A stretch of 15,637 nucleotides of DNA from an uncultured Parabacteroides sp. (GCA_900770835.1 CAAGLQ010000100.1:1-15637), one strand, 5' to 3'; positions 1-8,831 are shown, counted from the first letter of the stretch. A program made the numbers and translations. Notes: generated by a model from the sequence alone, not told the origin.

Positions 1-335
1 GCAAACTCCTCTGCCGGACAGCTATCCGCCAAAGAACAACCGGCATTCAAGTCGGGCACCAAGACCTTCTTGTCCGGACACAGAATCTTAGCGGTCTCAC
101 CCATGAAATGCACGCCACAAAGCACGATGATATCGGCTGTTGTCTTGGCTGCCCATTGTGCCAACGCCAAGCTATCGCCCACATAATCGGCAATGTCTTG
201 TATATCGCCTGTTTGATAGTAATGCGCCAAGATCACCGCATTCTTCTCTTTGCGCAACTGATCAATTGCCTCTTTCAAATTTACATCCTTTGGAACAGGT
301 ACATCCATATACCCTATTGACTGGTTCTTTTCCAT
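1..335 (-). CDS. nadA: Quinolinate synthase NadA, N-terminal part (cut by window edge)
   Basis: NadA condenses iminoaspartate with dihydroxyacetone phosphate to quinolinate in de novo NAD synthesis, in the cytoplasm, using a [4Fe-4S] cluster. The reverse strand from the ATG at 335-333 reads without a stop to the window edge and gives 111 full codons. Family signatures are visible: an ILAHYYQ segment near residues 35-41, VGDSLALAQ near 52-60, CGVHFMGETAKIL near 73-85, and PDLNAGCSLADSCP near 94-107. Within the last, Cys100 sits where the first cluster ligand is expected. The start is chosen because the preceding DNA has a candidate promoter and the family N-terminus fits. The gene is divergent from the methyltransferase across a 571-base gap. 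Identification is firm; the C-terminal two thirds lie outside the window. Confidence 0.95.
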   Translation of the reverse strand, partial: MEKNQSIGYMDVPVPKDVNLKEAIDQLRKEKNAVILAHYYQTGDIQDIADYVGDSLALAQWAAKTTADIIVLCGVHFMGETAKILCPDKKVLVPDLNAGCSLADSCPAEEF

Positions 336-383
336 AACCTTCACTTTTTGATTGTTGTTATCACGGTTGTTATCCGCACGGCG

Positions 384-413
384 CGAAGGTATAAACTTTC
401 CTTGGTATACAAA
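384..413 (-). promoter_or_regulatory. Candidate nadA promoter
   Basis: On the minus strand a TTTG (413-410) is followed after 18 bases by TACCTTCG (391-384). The Bacteroides pattern is TTTG, about 19-21 bases, TAnnTTTG, so the -7 element has one mismatch and the spacer is slightly short. The transcript would begin about 45 bases before the nadA ATG. This is a pattern match only. Confidence 0.4.
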
Positions 414-879
414 ACAGTTCTTTTCCTCCGTTTTCCACACATTATATTTATATATAGGTTTAATTTACGTGTTCTTTAATTAGAAAAAAGGATGTATATG
501 ATGGGGTGTTGAAACCGTTAAAAGTTTTTGGAGCGAAAGTTTGCCTATCAACTTATCAAGATATGAGTAACGGTTTTCAAGAAGAAAAGAACAAGCAAAT
601 AGGGCAGAAAAGGTTTTGTTTTCCTTGGATTAGCTGTTTTATTCCCATTTGGCTGTGAATTGTTGAAAAGGGAATTTGTGGAAAAAATAGGATCGCTAAA
701 GGGGTGTTGATTGGTGTAAAACCAATGTTGAAACGAGGTATCAAAGAAAAAGCTTATTTATTTGGAGGAAAAGGGAAGGGGGATGTATGGATGACTTTCC
801 GGATTCTGCAAGTTTTATTTTTCATTTTCTATCCACGACTTATCCAACGCTTTTCAACCATGTTTCAACGGATATTGAT

Positions 880-887
880 TACTTTCG
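880..887 (+). promoter_or_regulatory. Weak -7 element before the methyltransferase
   Basis: TACTTTCG matches TAnnTTTG with one mismatch and lies 19 bases before the chosen ATG at 907. No well-spaced TTTG was found upstream, so this is tentative. Confidence 0.25.
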
Positions 888-906
888 CGGACAAAGAAAT
901 GAAACA

Positions 907-1437
907 ATGAGAAAGTTAAAAGTAACCGAATTGAACCGCTTGACACCGGAGGCTTTCAAGGCCTGTGAGAAGATTCCTTTGATTGTTGTGCTTGACCATG
1001 TGCGAAGTTTGAACAATGTAGGATCTGTCTTCCGTACAGCTGATGCTTTCCGGGTAGAGGCGATTTATTTGTGTGGGATCACCGCTTGTCCACCTAATGC
1101 AGAGATTCACAAAACCGCATTGGGAGCGGAAGACAGTGTGAACTGGCAGTATTTCAACAATACACAGGAGGCTGTTGAAAAGCTGCATGAGGCAGGTTAT
1201 ACCGTCTGTGCTGTGGAGCAGGCAGAGGGGAGTGTGATGTTAGATAAGTTGCAGTTAGACAAGCAAAAGAAATATGCCATTATCATGGGCAATGAGGTGA
1301 AGGGTGTACAGCAAGAAGTGGTGGATAGTTGTGACTTATGTGTTGAAATCCCACAATATGGCACTAAACATTCGTTGAATGTATCGGTGACAACCGGTAT
1401 TGTGATTTGGGATTTCTTTAAGCAACTATCAGATTAA
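907..1437 (+). CDS. TrmH/SpoU-family RNA 2'-O-methyltransferase
   Basis: A 176-residue SPOUT-fold protein predicted to transfer a methyl group from S-adenosylmethionine to a ribose 2'-OH of tRNA or rRNA in the cytoplasm. The three family motifs are present. Motif 1 is SLNNVGSVFRTADAF with Asn37, Gly39 and Arg43; motif 2 is IIMGNEVKG at residues 125-133; motif 3 is IPQYGTKHSLNVSVTTGI at 148-165. These motifs form the knotted cofactor site. The frame is open upstream to 787, but the ATG at 907 is preferred: family homology begins there (MRKLKVTELN) and the upstream codons look like non-coding DNA. The gene is short for the family and has no N-terminal substrate-binding domain, so it resembles the compact TrmL/TrmH types. 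The exact RNA target cannot be read from sequence. Its last 9 bases overlap the convergent DUF4294 gene. Confidence 0.9.
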   Translation: MRKLKVTELNRLTPEAFKACEKIPLIVVLDHVRSLNNVGSVFRTADAFRVEAIYLCGITACPPNAEIHKTALGAEDSVNWQYFNNTQEAVEKLHEAGYTVCAVEQAEGSVMLDKLQLDKQKKYAIIMGNEVKGVQQEVVDSCDLCVEIPQYGTKHSLNVSVTTGIVIWDFFKQLSD

Positions 1438-2031
1438 TCCATTCTCAACAAGCACTACCACCCGTTCGGTCTGGGCATCTTTTCCTTTGGGGTCGTATTC
1501 CGATTTGAGGCTGGCACCAAACATACCGGCAAAGATGTTCCAGAAGCCGGCACGGAAGGGACCTAAAAAAGCCTTTGCCAAGTTGTAAGCCGATTGGTTG
1601 CACTCCCTATCTACCAGTTTGATAAGCAGTTTGCCTTGCGAGAGAGTCATCTTTTTCAACTCCGGTTTATATTGTTCAAACAGTTCTTTTTCCATTCGTT
1701 TCAGGTGTGCCCGCTTTTCCTTTTCGGTGGGTAATGTCTCTATGTATTCGTATGTCTCTATAAGGGTGTCGTAAATCAATTTGGCATAGGGTAGGGTGCG
1801 TTTCACATCTCTCACTAACTTATTATATTGATATTGTTGCCTTTTATTCTTGAATTTAACCGGTGGATAAACATAAACCTCACGCAGATTGACAACCGGC
1901 ACAGTATCTCCATTCACCACCTGTGCCCGTTGATAACCTTCTGGAACAATGTTGGTTTTTACAGTTTGTGCTTCAGCGAAAAGCGATCCGCTGAGTAACA
2001 GCCAGACATATATATGTTTTTTCCAAATCAT
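1429..2031 (-). CDS. DUF4294 family secreted protein
   Basis: A 200-residue protein recognised as the Bacteroidetes-specific DUF4294 type, whose function is unknown. Residues 1 to about 22 form a signal peptide with a basic start, a hydrophobic core (VWLLLSGSLF) and AEAQ, so the mature protein is probably periplasmic or surface-facing. The mature part is charged and probably helical, with the conserved VNLREVYVYPP segment, a lysine/glutamate-rich middle and a C-terminal part ending VVVLVENGLI. The frame can be extended three codons to a TTG, but the ATG at 2031-2029 gives a normal signal peptide and is preferred. A near-consensus -7 element (TATTTTTG) lies only seven bases before this ATG, implying a very short leader. 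The stop falls inside the tail of the convergent methyltransferase gene. Assignment rests on recalled family resemblance. Confidence 0.8.
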   Translation of the reverse strand: MIWKKHIYVWLLLSGSLFAEAQTVKTNIVPEGYQRAQVVNGDTVPVVNLREVYVYPPVKFKNKRQQYQYNKLVRDVKRTLPYAKLIYDTLIETYEYIETLPTEKEKRAHLKRMEKELFEQYKPELKKMTLSQGKLLIKLVDRECNQSAYNLAKAFLGPFRAGFWNIFAGMFGASLKSEYDPKGKDAQTERVVVLVENGLI

Positions 2032-2037
2032 CTGGTG

Positions 2038-2045
2038 CAAAAATA
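2038..2045 (-). promoter_or_regulatory. Candidate -7 element for the DUF4294 gene
   Basis: On the minus strand TATTTTTG matches TAnnTTTG exactly, seven bases before the ATG. No TTTG at the ideal distance was seen, and the resulting leader would be almost absent, so confidence is modest. Confidence 0.35.
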
Positions 2046-2068
2046 AAAAGAGTATGGGATATAAACCC

Positions 2069-2076
2069 TATCTTTG
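2069..2076 (+). promoter_or_regulatory. Candidate -7 element for the barrel/HHH operon
   Basis: TATCTTTG matches the Bacteroides TAnnTTTG consensus exactly and lies 30 bases before the ATG at 2107, leaving a leader of about 25 bases. It is back to back with the -7 element of the divergent DUF4294 gene. The -33 side is weak. Confidence 0.5.
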
Positions 2077-2106
2077 CAGCAATTAACGACTAAAACAGAC
2101 TTAACT

Positions 2107-2916
2107 ATGAAACGCTTTGGCTGTTTCCTCTTAGCGGGAAATCTTTTTTGGGCGGCATACGGAGCAGATAACCTACGTGCTCCGGATATGCGCAGTGTGG
2201 GTATGGGAGGTAACGAGGTCACACAAGCAGCACTTTTCAATCCTGCCTTAATCGCTTTTCAACCCCAGAAATCCATTCATTTGAATTATATCAACCGATA
2301 CCTGTTGAAAGAGTTGGGTACTTTTTCCGGGAGCTGTTATTTGCCTAATCATTGGTTATCCACCGGATTGGATCTGGCAGCTTTTGGCTATGAGGCCTAC
2401 AAAGAGTTGCTGATAAGACTTTCGGTGGCGAAAGCGTTGGGGGAACGATGGAGCCTTGGAGTAGCTTTTCATTATAGTTTCTTGCAAACCGAACTGTTGG
2501 AACAACCACAAGGAAGGATAGCTACCGATGTGGGTATCTTGTTTAAACCTATGGATAATCTGTGTATAGGATTGTTGACAACTAATCTACCCGCTGTAAT
2601 CGTTGGTGATAAGCAATTAGAAATAGCTGATTTTGAATCCTATTTGGTACAGTTTGGTTTCCACTGGCTGTTTATACACAATTTGTTGATTGCAGGGAGT
2701 ATTTCTGTGGATGAACGGCATAAACCGATGGGTAGTTTAGGGATGGAATATATCCCTTTTGCCACCTTTTTCTTGCGGGCAGGTGTGCAATCTGCACCTT
2801 TGCTTCCCTCAATTGGAGTAGGTTATCGCTTGCGTCAGTTCACCATAGATACAGCCGCTATCTATCATCGGACGTTAGGAATGAGTGTGGGAATAGGTCT
2901 TTCCTATTTCTTTTAA
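2107..2916 (+). CDS. PorV/FadL-like small outer-membrane barrel protein
   Basis: A 269-residue predicted outer-membrane protein of unknown role. It begins with a signal peptide (MKRFGCFLLAGNLFWAAYGA). The start of the mature protein, MRSVGMGGNEVTQAALFNPA, resembles the N-terminal region of PorV, PorP and FadL-type barrels, where glycine-rich and NPA motifs are typical. The rest is built of alternating polar and hydrophobic stretches expected of beta-strands, and the protein ends in aromatic residues (GLSYFF), the usual barrel-assembly signal. The ATG at 2107 is chosen over an upstream TTG because it starts the signal peptide and lies after a -7 element. The next gene starts 18 bases after the stop, so the two are very probably cotranscribed and may act together. 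The specific function is not recognised. Confidence 0.7.
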   Translation: MKRFGCFLLAGNLFWAAYGADNLRAPDMRSVGMGGNEVTQAALFNPALIAFQPQKSIHLNYINRYLLKELGTFSGSCYLPNHWLSTGLDLAAFGYEAYKELLIRLSVAKALGERWSLGVAFHYSFLQTELLEQPQGRIATDVGILFKPMDNLCIGLLTTNLPAVIVGDKQLEIADFESYLVQFGFHWLFIHNLLIAGSISVDERHKPMGSLGMEYIPFATFFLRAGVQSAPLLPSIGVGYRLRQFTIDTAAIYHRTLGMSVGIGLSYFF

Positions 2917-2934
2917 TCCGTAAATGTTGAAACT

Positions 2935-4992
2935 ATGAAAAGTAAGTTGATAGTTGTGTGCATAAGTTGTTTACTAAATGTGTATATACTTTGTAGTCAG
3001 CAGTATAAAAAAGTTGATAACTGGAAGGAGTATGTGGAGGAATTGGCCGCTGAAACGGATCAACAGGAGCAGATAGAGGCGCTTTATGCCGATCTGTCTT
3101 ACCTTTCTGAACATCCGTTGGATCTAAATCAACTGACGAAAGAACAGTTGAAACGGCTGCCTTTTCTCTCTGATCAACAGATAGAGGCTTTGTTGGCTTA
3201 TCCCGAACGTTATGGGAAGATGGTTAGTATTTATGAATTAAAGCAGATCGAAGCTTTGGATTGGGCCACCTTATCCCTTCTGCTTCCCTTTGTAACCGTT
3301 GGGGAAAACAGCGTTGAAAAACGGCCATTAACGGTTAGAAACCTGTTTAAATATGGAGAGAATGAATTATTAATCAGGTATGATCAATGTTTTCAACAAA
3401 AAAGTGGTTATGGTGAATTATCTGATAGCATTTTGCAGCGTTATCCCAATCGGCATTACTTGGGAGAATCTTTTTACCATTCCTTGCGTTATACTTACAC
3501 GTTTGATGATCGGATTCAACTGGGATTTGTAGCGGAAAAAGATGCCGGAGAACCTTTTGCCAAGGCAATACATAAAGGATATGATTATTATTCTGCTCAT
3601 CTTTTCTTGAAAGATATAAACCGGTTGAAAAGTTTGGCGATTGGGGATTACAAAGTCTCTTTCGGGCAGGGTTTGGCTATTAGTCATGAATTTACCCTGA
3701 GTCGGTCAGCCACAGTTACCCAAATAGAACGTCGCTCGCAAGGATTTCGTCGCCACTATTCTACCAATGAGCAAGATTTCTTTCGGGGAGCTGCTGTTAC
3801 TTTGGCTTTTGGCAACTGGGAATTAAGTGGTTTTTATTCTTATCGAAAGATGGATGCGGCTGTGGATAGTTTAACCTTTCCTTCGTTGAAAACAGATGGC
3901 TTGCATCGGTTGCCTCGGGATTGGGAGAAACGACGAACCGTTCCTTTGCAAAGCTATGGCGGGCATGTACAATGGGCGACTCCGGCTGTTCGTATAGGTA
4001 TGACCGCTTTGGGGTATTCATTCGGACGTTATCAACTACAACCGGTGGAAAAACCTTACAGTCGTTTTTACCTGAGTGGTTCAAACCATTTCAACATCAG
4101 TGTGGATTATTTGTTTAGAACAGGTGGATTGAAATTCTTTGGAGAGACAGCGATGGATAAACAGCAAGCGTTTGCCACATTAAATAACTTGCAGTGGACA
4201 CCTGCCTCCTACTTTTCCCTATTGTTGTCGCATCGCTATTATGACAAGCGTTATCAAGCCCTTTTCGGCAATGCCTTCCGACAAGGTTCCACGGTGCAGA
4301 ATGAACAGGGTTTTTATATGGGGTTACAATTTACACCGTTTCCCTATTGGAAATTATCACTTTATGGCGATTGGTTTCGTTTCCCTTGGTTAAAATATGG
4401 GGTGGATGTTCCCTCTTCCGGTGTGGAATATATGGCAGAAGTGGATTACACGCCCAATACGATTTTCTCCACCTATCTACGTTATAAGTACCGGGAGAAA
4501 GAAAAGAACCAAACCGCCAAAGAGGCAAACTTAACCACTATTGTTCCCTATCGACAACATCGCTTGCGTTATCAACTGGTTTTTAGACCGGGCGATTGGG
4601 TGTTGAAAACAGCGTTGGATGGGGTGCTCTATCAAGAGTTGAACGAAGCGGACAGCAAAGGTTATCAGTGCTCGCAAAGTGTGGCATGGCGACCTAACAA
4701 ATTTCCCATCGGGGTGGATAGCTATTTTGCCTGGTTTCATACGGATGATTACGACAGTCGGGTCAGCTCCTATGAAAAGAACATTTTGTATGCTTTCCAG
4801 ATGCCTACGTTTTACGGGAAGGGGTTTCGCTTGGCGTTAACCGTCGGTTTAGACCTCGGAAAACGGCTTTCCTTATTTGCTAAATTGGCACATACACACT
4901 ATTTGGATCGGGATCAAATTGGGACAGACACAGAAGTAATCAATGGATCTGATAAAACAGATCTATATGCTTTGCTTCGATGGAAATTTTAA
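2935..4992 (+). CDS. Secreted helix-hairpin-helix protein with C-terminal outer-membrane barrel
   Basis: A 685-residue exported protein. Residues 1 to about 22 are a signal peptide. Residues about 60-120 (PLDLNQLTKEQLKRLPFLSD onward) form two helix-hairpin-helix-like units of the ComEA/type II secretion K kind, with the pattern of leucines, LPFLS turns and YPERYG hairpins. From about residue 135 to the end there are aromatic-rich alternating strands (GQGLAISHEFTLSR, YMGLQFTPFPYWKLSLYG) ending in RWKF, as expected for an outer-membrane beta-barrel. It is paired with the barrel gene just upstream. In ComEA such units bind DNA, but here DNA binding is only a possibility, since helix-hairpin-helix folds also mediate protein contacts. 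The last 40 codons are duplicated at 15135-15254. No specific function is recognised. Confidence 0.75.
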   Translation: MKSKLIVVCISCLLNVYILCSQQYKKVDNWKEYVEELAAETDQQEQIEALYADLSYLSEHPLDLNQLTKEQLKRLPFLSDQQIEALLAYPERYGKMVSIYELKQIEALDWATLSLLLPFVTVGENSVEKRPLTVRNLFKYGENELLIRYDQCFQQKSGYGELSDSILQRYPNRHYLGESFYHSLRYTYTFDDRIQLGFVAEKDAGEPFAKAIHKGYDYYSAHLFLKDINRLKSLAIGDYKVSFGQGLAISHEFTLSRSATVTQIERRSQGFRRHYSTNEQDFFRGAAVTLAFGNWELSGFYSYRKMDAAVDSLTFPSLKTDGLHRLPRDWEKRRTVPLQSYGGHVQWATPAVRIGMTALGYSFGRYQLQPVEKPYSRFYLSGSNHFNISVDYLFRTGGLKFFGETAMDKQQAFATLNNLQWTPASYFSLLLSHRYYDKRYQALFGNAFRQGSTVQNEQGFYMGLQFTPFPYWKLSLYGDWFRFPWLKYGVDVPSSGVEYMAEVDYTPNTIFSTYLRYKYREKEKNQTAKEANLTTIVPYRQHRLRYQLVFRPGDWVLKTALDGVLYQELNEADSKGYQCSQSVAWRPNKFPIGVDSYFAWFHTDDYDSRVSSYEKNILYAFQMPTFYGKGFRLALTVGLDLGKRLSLFAKLAHTHYLDRDQIGTDTEVINGSDKTDLYALLRWKF

Positions 4993-4994
4993 AG
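4873..4994 (+). repeat. Left copy of 122-base imperfect direct repeat
   Basis: The last 40 codons, including the stop, of the helix-hairpin-helix barrel gene plus two further bases. It aligns without gaps to 15135-15256 with nine mismatches (about 93 % identity). Seven of the nine are synonymous. The longest identical runs are 31 and 28 bases. Similarity ends two bases after the stop codon. The two copies bracket the degraded polysaccharide locus. Confidence 0.95.
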
Positions 4995-5053
4995 AAAGGT
5001 GCTTGGAGATCTTCGACAAAGAGGAGTGTCTTATATTGAACCAACAAAAAGTA

Positions 5054-5080
5054 AAGGAGGCTTAGCAGATAAGCCTCCTT
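5054..5080. terminator. Bidirectional hairpin terminator
   Basis: A perfect 11-base stem (AAGGAGGCTTA against TAAGCCTCCTT) with a 5-base loop lies between the convergent helix-hairpin-helix gene and susD-like gene. Reading the minus strand it is followed by a T-rich tail (TTTACTTTTTG), so it best terminates the minus-strand susCD transcript. On the plus strand no T run follows. Confidence 0.7.
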
Positions 5081-5128
5081 CACCACTATAATCACATGCC
5101 AACGTGTGTGGAATCGATTAAACAAGGA

Positions 5129-6514
5129 TTAGTTCATTTGTACATCAGGATTTCCGTTTTGCTCTATATCGGGAATCTGGAAGATCACTTTATGAGAATC
5201 CCACGCCTCGCCTCTAACGTTTTGTTTTAATCGTTTCAATTCAAACAACCTTTCACCTTGCAAGGCCAATTCAAAACGACGCTCTCGTTGTACCGCTTTC
5301 ACAATAGCCTCCTTATCCGCCTGTGTCGTTTTAGGTGCACCATACGCTCTTTTTTCTATTTGCTGTAACGCATTAAGTGCCGTGTCTAAATCTCCACCTG
5401 ATTCAGCTAACGATTCTGCATAAATCAAAAGTAATTCATTGTATCCTAAAACAATTGCATCCATATACTCGTAATCGAATTTTGTGGTATACCACAATCC
5501 ATCAATGAACGCAAAAAAGGTCTTGAATCGCAAATCGTTCTCTTGATCGAATGAGTTAATCAAGTCGTTAGAAGGTCGGCTCGTAGGAAGTGACAGACCA
5601 TTTGTCCGATAGTCCCGCAGTCCAGATCATGAATCTTCTATTAACGAAGCTGAAGGTACCATTGCGACAACCTCTTTTGTCACCGTGTGCTTCTCCGCTC
5701 TGGCAAATTTAGCCACCATATCTTCGTCTATCGCATACTTGCCCGTATTGATAACCTCTGCTGCATATTTAGCGGCATTGGCATAATCTTGTTTGTAAAA
5801 ATAGACTTTAGCAAGAAGGCCTTTTGCCCCATCTACGGTAGCTCTTCCGGAAATAAGATCGTTACTTGCCGGAAGGTTGGATATAGCATATTCAAGATCC
5901 GCTATAATCTGCTGATACACTTCTTCCACCGTGGAACGTTGCACAATCTCGAAAGCAGTCTCTCTATCCATTACACCTCTTAAACGAATAGGCACACCCA
6001 TTTGAGGAACATCTTTCGTTTCCGCTGCATAAGGAAGGCCAAATGCCCTAACTAAATGGAAATAACCTAAAGCACGAATGTAACAAGCCTCTGCTTTGTA
6101 CTGCGTTTCTTTCTGTGGATCACTTGCTAATATACTCTCTCCTAAGTCACTAAAAGCAACTTGGTTCGCTTTATTTATCGCCTCATACGTAGCTGACCAC
6201 GTATTGCGTCCCACTTGATTTACTAAATTCATCGTATGAGCAGACATCTGCACCCATTCAAAAGTAGCCACATCAGCAATGCCATCATCTGCAATCACAT
6301 CAAAGCCTCTTAACGTAGTTCCACCCATAAAATTAGCCGCCCTAACACTGTTATAGGCACCTAACATCAAATTCTCAAGGTCATCAACCGTAGTAATGCG
6401 ATCATCCGTTAGTTCCAAATTGTCTGGCTTAATTTGCAGGAACTCCATATCGTCACAACTCATGCAGAAAAGTTGCGCACCACATAATAAAGCCGCTATA
6501 TATTTTGCTTTCAT
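5129..6514 (-). pseudogene. SusD-like surface glycan-binding lipoprotein, broken by an in-frame TGA
   Basis: SusD-like lipoproteins sit on the outer surface and hand glycans to their SusC partner. The start MKAKYIAALLCGAQLFCMSC gives a lipoprotein signal with the acylated Cys at residue 20. Family features follow: LENLMLGAYNSVR, a TPR-like middle with KAEACYIRALGYFHLVRAFG near residues 140-160, and a C-terminal RERRFELALQGERLFELKR. The reading frame spans 462 codons, a normal family length, but codon 296 is TGA (5629-5627). The frame stays open on both sides of it, and the downstream part (SGLRDYRTNGLSLPTSRPSN) is good SusD sequence. So this is a single nonsense change, perhaps from a Trp or Arg codon, not a frameshift. 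It lies 11 bases after the susC-like gene. A functional product would need stop suppression. Confidence 0.9.
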
Positions 6515-6525
6515 ATTCTTATCAT

Positions 6526-8718
6526 TTAAAAGTTAACATTTAGTCCAATTGTATATGTTCGAGCTTGGGGTGGTGTCAAATAAGTTACGTTCAAACTCAA
6601 ATTCCGCTTTTGAGCGGAATCAACATCACGCATGATTTCAGGTTCTCCTCCGTATTTATTATAGTATTCACTAAACAGCGTCAATAAATTGGTTGCTTGC
6701 GCATAGAGCCGAATGCTACTTATATTGAATTTGTTAAGCCGGATACTTTTGAATGTATATCCCAAGTTGACCGATTTCAAGCGCAAATAACTTGCATCAT
6801 GTAAATACTCAGTCGTATTTCTTGACAATTCTATGCCACTCTGTCCCAAACTGACACGAGGTATATCCGTGATATCGCCTGGTTGTTGCCAACGATCCAG
6901 CACATTAGACTTAAGGTTCCATGATCCGATATTGTTCATTTGGAACTTCTCTGCATCATCATAGATATTACCACCTATTTGGAAAGTGAACATAAATCCA
7001 AAATCCCAATTCTTATAAGAGAAAGTATTGTTCAAGCCTCCTGTAACATCAGGGTAGGGATGACCAACTGGTTGGCGATCACGATCCGCATTATATTCTT
7101 TGGTCTCACCACAGGGATTGCCATTCTCATCTAACATCTCATATACAGGCATACCATCCGCTGGATCTACACGAAGCACCTTTACCAAATAGTTCACGCC
7201 TATGGGCTGGCCAACTAATATGCGCGTATCGCCTTCTCCACTCAATGCGTCCGGTCCGGCTGTGCCCACATCCAGTACGACATTATGATTGTGACTGATG
7301 TTGAATTCTGTTGTCCAATTAAAATCTTTATTGTTGATATTTACCGACTTGATATTAAACTCAACACCCCTGTTTCTGACCTTACCTATATTTGCCAAAA
7401 AAGCGGTATAGCCCACAGAAGCCGGCACACTGACATTAAGGAATAGATCTTTCGAATATTTATTATAAAAACCTATCTCTCCAGAAATTCGGTTTTTGAG
7501 GAAACCATACTCTAAAGCGATGTCGAACGTAGAGGTTGTCTCCCATTTCAAATCAGGATTCTTCAAAGAGCTAATATACCAATAGTTCTGCCCTTGATAG
7601 AGTTGGTTCGTATTGACACTTACCGCACCCCATTGGGCATAGTTGGGAATTTCCGCATTACCTGTAATACCAAAACCTGTCTTCAATTTCAACAAACTGA
7701 TTGTCTCATTGCCCTTCAAGAAATCCTCCTCTGTAATCATCCAACCCACAGATGCCGCAGGAAAATTACCAAACTTATTGTTCTCTCCAAATCGAGAGGA
7801 TCCATCCCTACGAAACGTTCCTGTGAACATATATCGATCCTTGAATGTATAGTTGACTCGTCCAAAGAAGGATATAAAGGAATAGTCACTGTTAGGATAG
7901 GTGGTATATGTCCGGTTGGCCGCATCATACGGAGGATTATTATAAAGCCAATCTTCTGTTCCTGGCGTGAAAACAACATTTGTATAATTTGATACACGAG
8001 TGGATTTGAGTGCCTCTGTACCGACCATAAAATGGAACCGATGACTATCATTCAATGTCAGACCATAGTTCACCAATGCTTTCGCATTCCAGTTTGTTTC
8101 ATACCGATTGGTCACATTACTATTCGGTTTGGTGCTCAATGCTTCTGTACGTAGGTAATTATTTTCATTATCACGATAATCAATATTACCTTCTACCCGT
8201 AAGGAAAGATCTTTGATGATTTCCCAGTCCGCATACAAATTAGCCATTGTACGTTGTGTCAATACCCTGCGCTTCTTTTCGTAAACCTCCGTAACGGGAT
8301 TTGTTGATTTGGGGAAGACATAATAACTACCATCTTCATTATAAGCTGGGAAATAAGGAAGAGCGGTACTTACTGTGCGCCCCCAACCTCCATCCCAACT
8401 CGTGATCGGTATAAGAAAAGCTGAAATTTCCACCCATTTTCAGACAATCAATGGGTTTATAATCAACATTAAGCCGAACGCTATATCGTCCGAAATGGTC
8501 ATTCACTATATAAGAATTCTCAGCCACTTGTGAAAGGCCCAAATAGGTCTGAATCTTTTTGTTTCCCCAGGAAATCGATAGATCATTATAAGTAGAGACA
8601 CCCGTCCGTGTCACCAAATCTTGCCAATCTGTGTCATTCATCAAAGCCTGTTGTTCCGTAAAGCTACCAGGATAGAGTGTGACTGTAGAAGGATCTGTAG
8701 CACCTGATGGATTGTATT
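6526..8718 (-). pseudogene. SusC-like TonB-dependent receptor, 5'-truncated and frameshifted
   Basis: The remains of a SusC-type outer-membrane importer, about 730 codons; full members have roughly 1000. The first part (8718 to about 8380) contains plug/early-barrel sequence such as MNDTDWQDLVTRTGV and GRYSVRLNVDYKP. The main part (from about 8400 to 6526) is continuous barrel sequence, with NKFGNFPAASVGWMITEEDF, YGGEPEIMRDVDSAQKRNLS and the usual end YTIGLNVNF. The two parts are in different frames. Removing one G from the GGGGG run (8384-8380 on this strand) joins them smoothly, giving HELGWRLGRTVSTALPYFPA. The signal peptide, N-terminal carboxypeptidase-like domain and most of the plug are missing because the coding sequence ends at the insertion sequence. 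An importer cannot be made from this copy. Confidence 0.9.
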
Positions 8719-8733
8719 TAGTCGTCCCTTAAA
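8719..8733 (+). repeat. Left terminal inverted repeat of the IS
   Basis: TAGTCGTCCCTTAAA is the exact reverse complement of 10137-10151. Confidence 0.9.
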
Positions 8734-8786
8734 TATCGGTTGCTGCTTAATGGTCAACACATTAATTCGCTATTTGCATTAAAAAT

Positions 8787-8828
8787 ATCTGCAAGTTTTT
8801 GTATCTTTACAGTCTGAAACTTGCAGAT
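8787..8828 (+). promoter_or_regulatory. Perfect 12-base inverted repeat around the transposase promoter
   Basis: ATCTGCAAGTTT (8787-8798) is exactly complementary to AAACTTGCAGAT (8817-8828), with an 18-base loop. The loop holds TATCTTTA (8802-8809), one base off the Bacteroides -7 consensus, and the right arm ends three bases before the transposase ATG at 8832. A transcript started from the loop promoter would lack most or all of the left arm. A transcript entering from outside would contain both arms and could fold over the translation start. IS10 and IS50 are known to be insulated from outside transcription in this way; here it is inference from layout. Confidence 0.65.
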
Positions 8829-8831
8829 TAT

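Larger units (their letters stand above)
336..906. other. Gene-free stretch with a cluster of DnaA-box-like words
   Basis: No convincing gene is seen here; the short open frames inside it lack family features. TTTTCCACA at 431-439, and again on the minus strand at 685-677, both fit the general DnaA box TTWTNCACA. Near matches are TTATCCGCA (370-378), TATCCACGA (830-838) and TTATCCAAC (840-848). The word TTTCAAC or its complement GTTGAAA occurs five times (about 508-514, 662-668, 727-733, 852-858, 863-869). An AT-only tract follows the first box at about 440-456. The stretch also carries the promoter region of nadA and probably that of the downstream methyltransferase. A replication-origin role is a hypothesis only. 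Confidence 0.4.

Noticed and set aside
507..734. GTTGAAA words as a CRISPR array
   Set aside because: Repeats are only seven to nine bases, irregularly spaced and on both strands; no array structure or cas genes.
787..906. Forty extra codons before the RNA methyltransferase
   Set aside because: In frame, but the segment has no family similarity, carries promoter-like and DnaA-box-like words, and the ATG at 907 fits the known family start.
704..910. Open frame of 68 codons on the plus strand
   Set aside because: Low-complexity, no domain, overlaps the methyltransferase start and the repeat-rich intergenic region.
2032..2040. TTG start adding three residues to the DUF4294 protein
   Set aside because: The ATG at 2031 gives a normal signal peptide, and the TTG overlaps the candidate -7 element.
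7594..7992. 132-codon open frame antisense to the susC-like gene
   Set aside because: Lies wholly inside well-conserved barrel sequence on the other strand.
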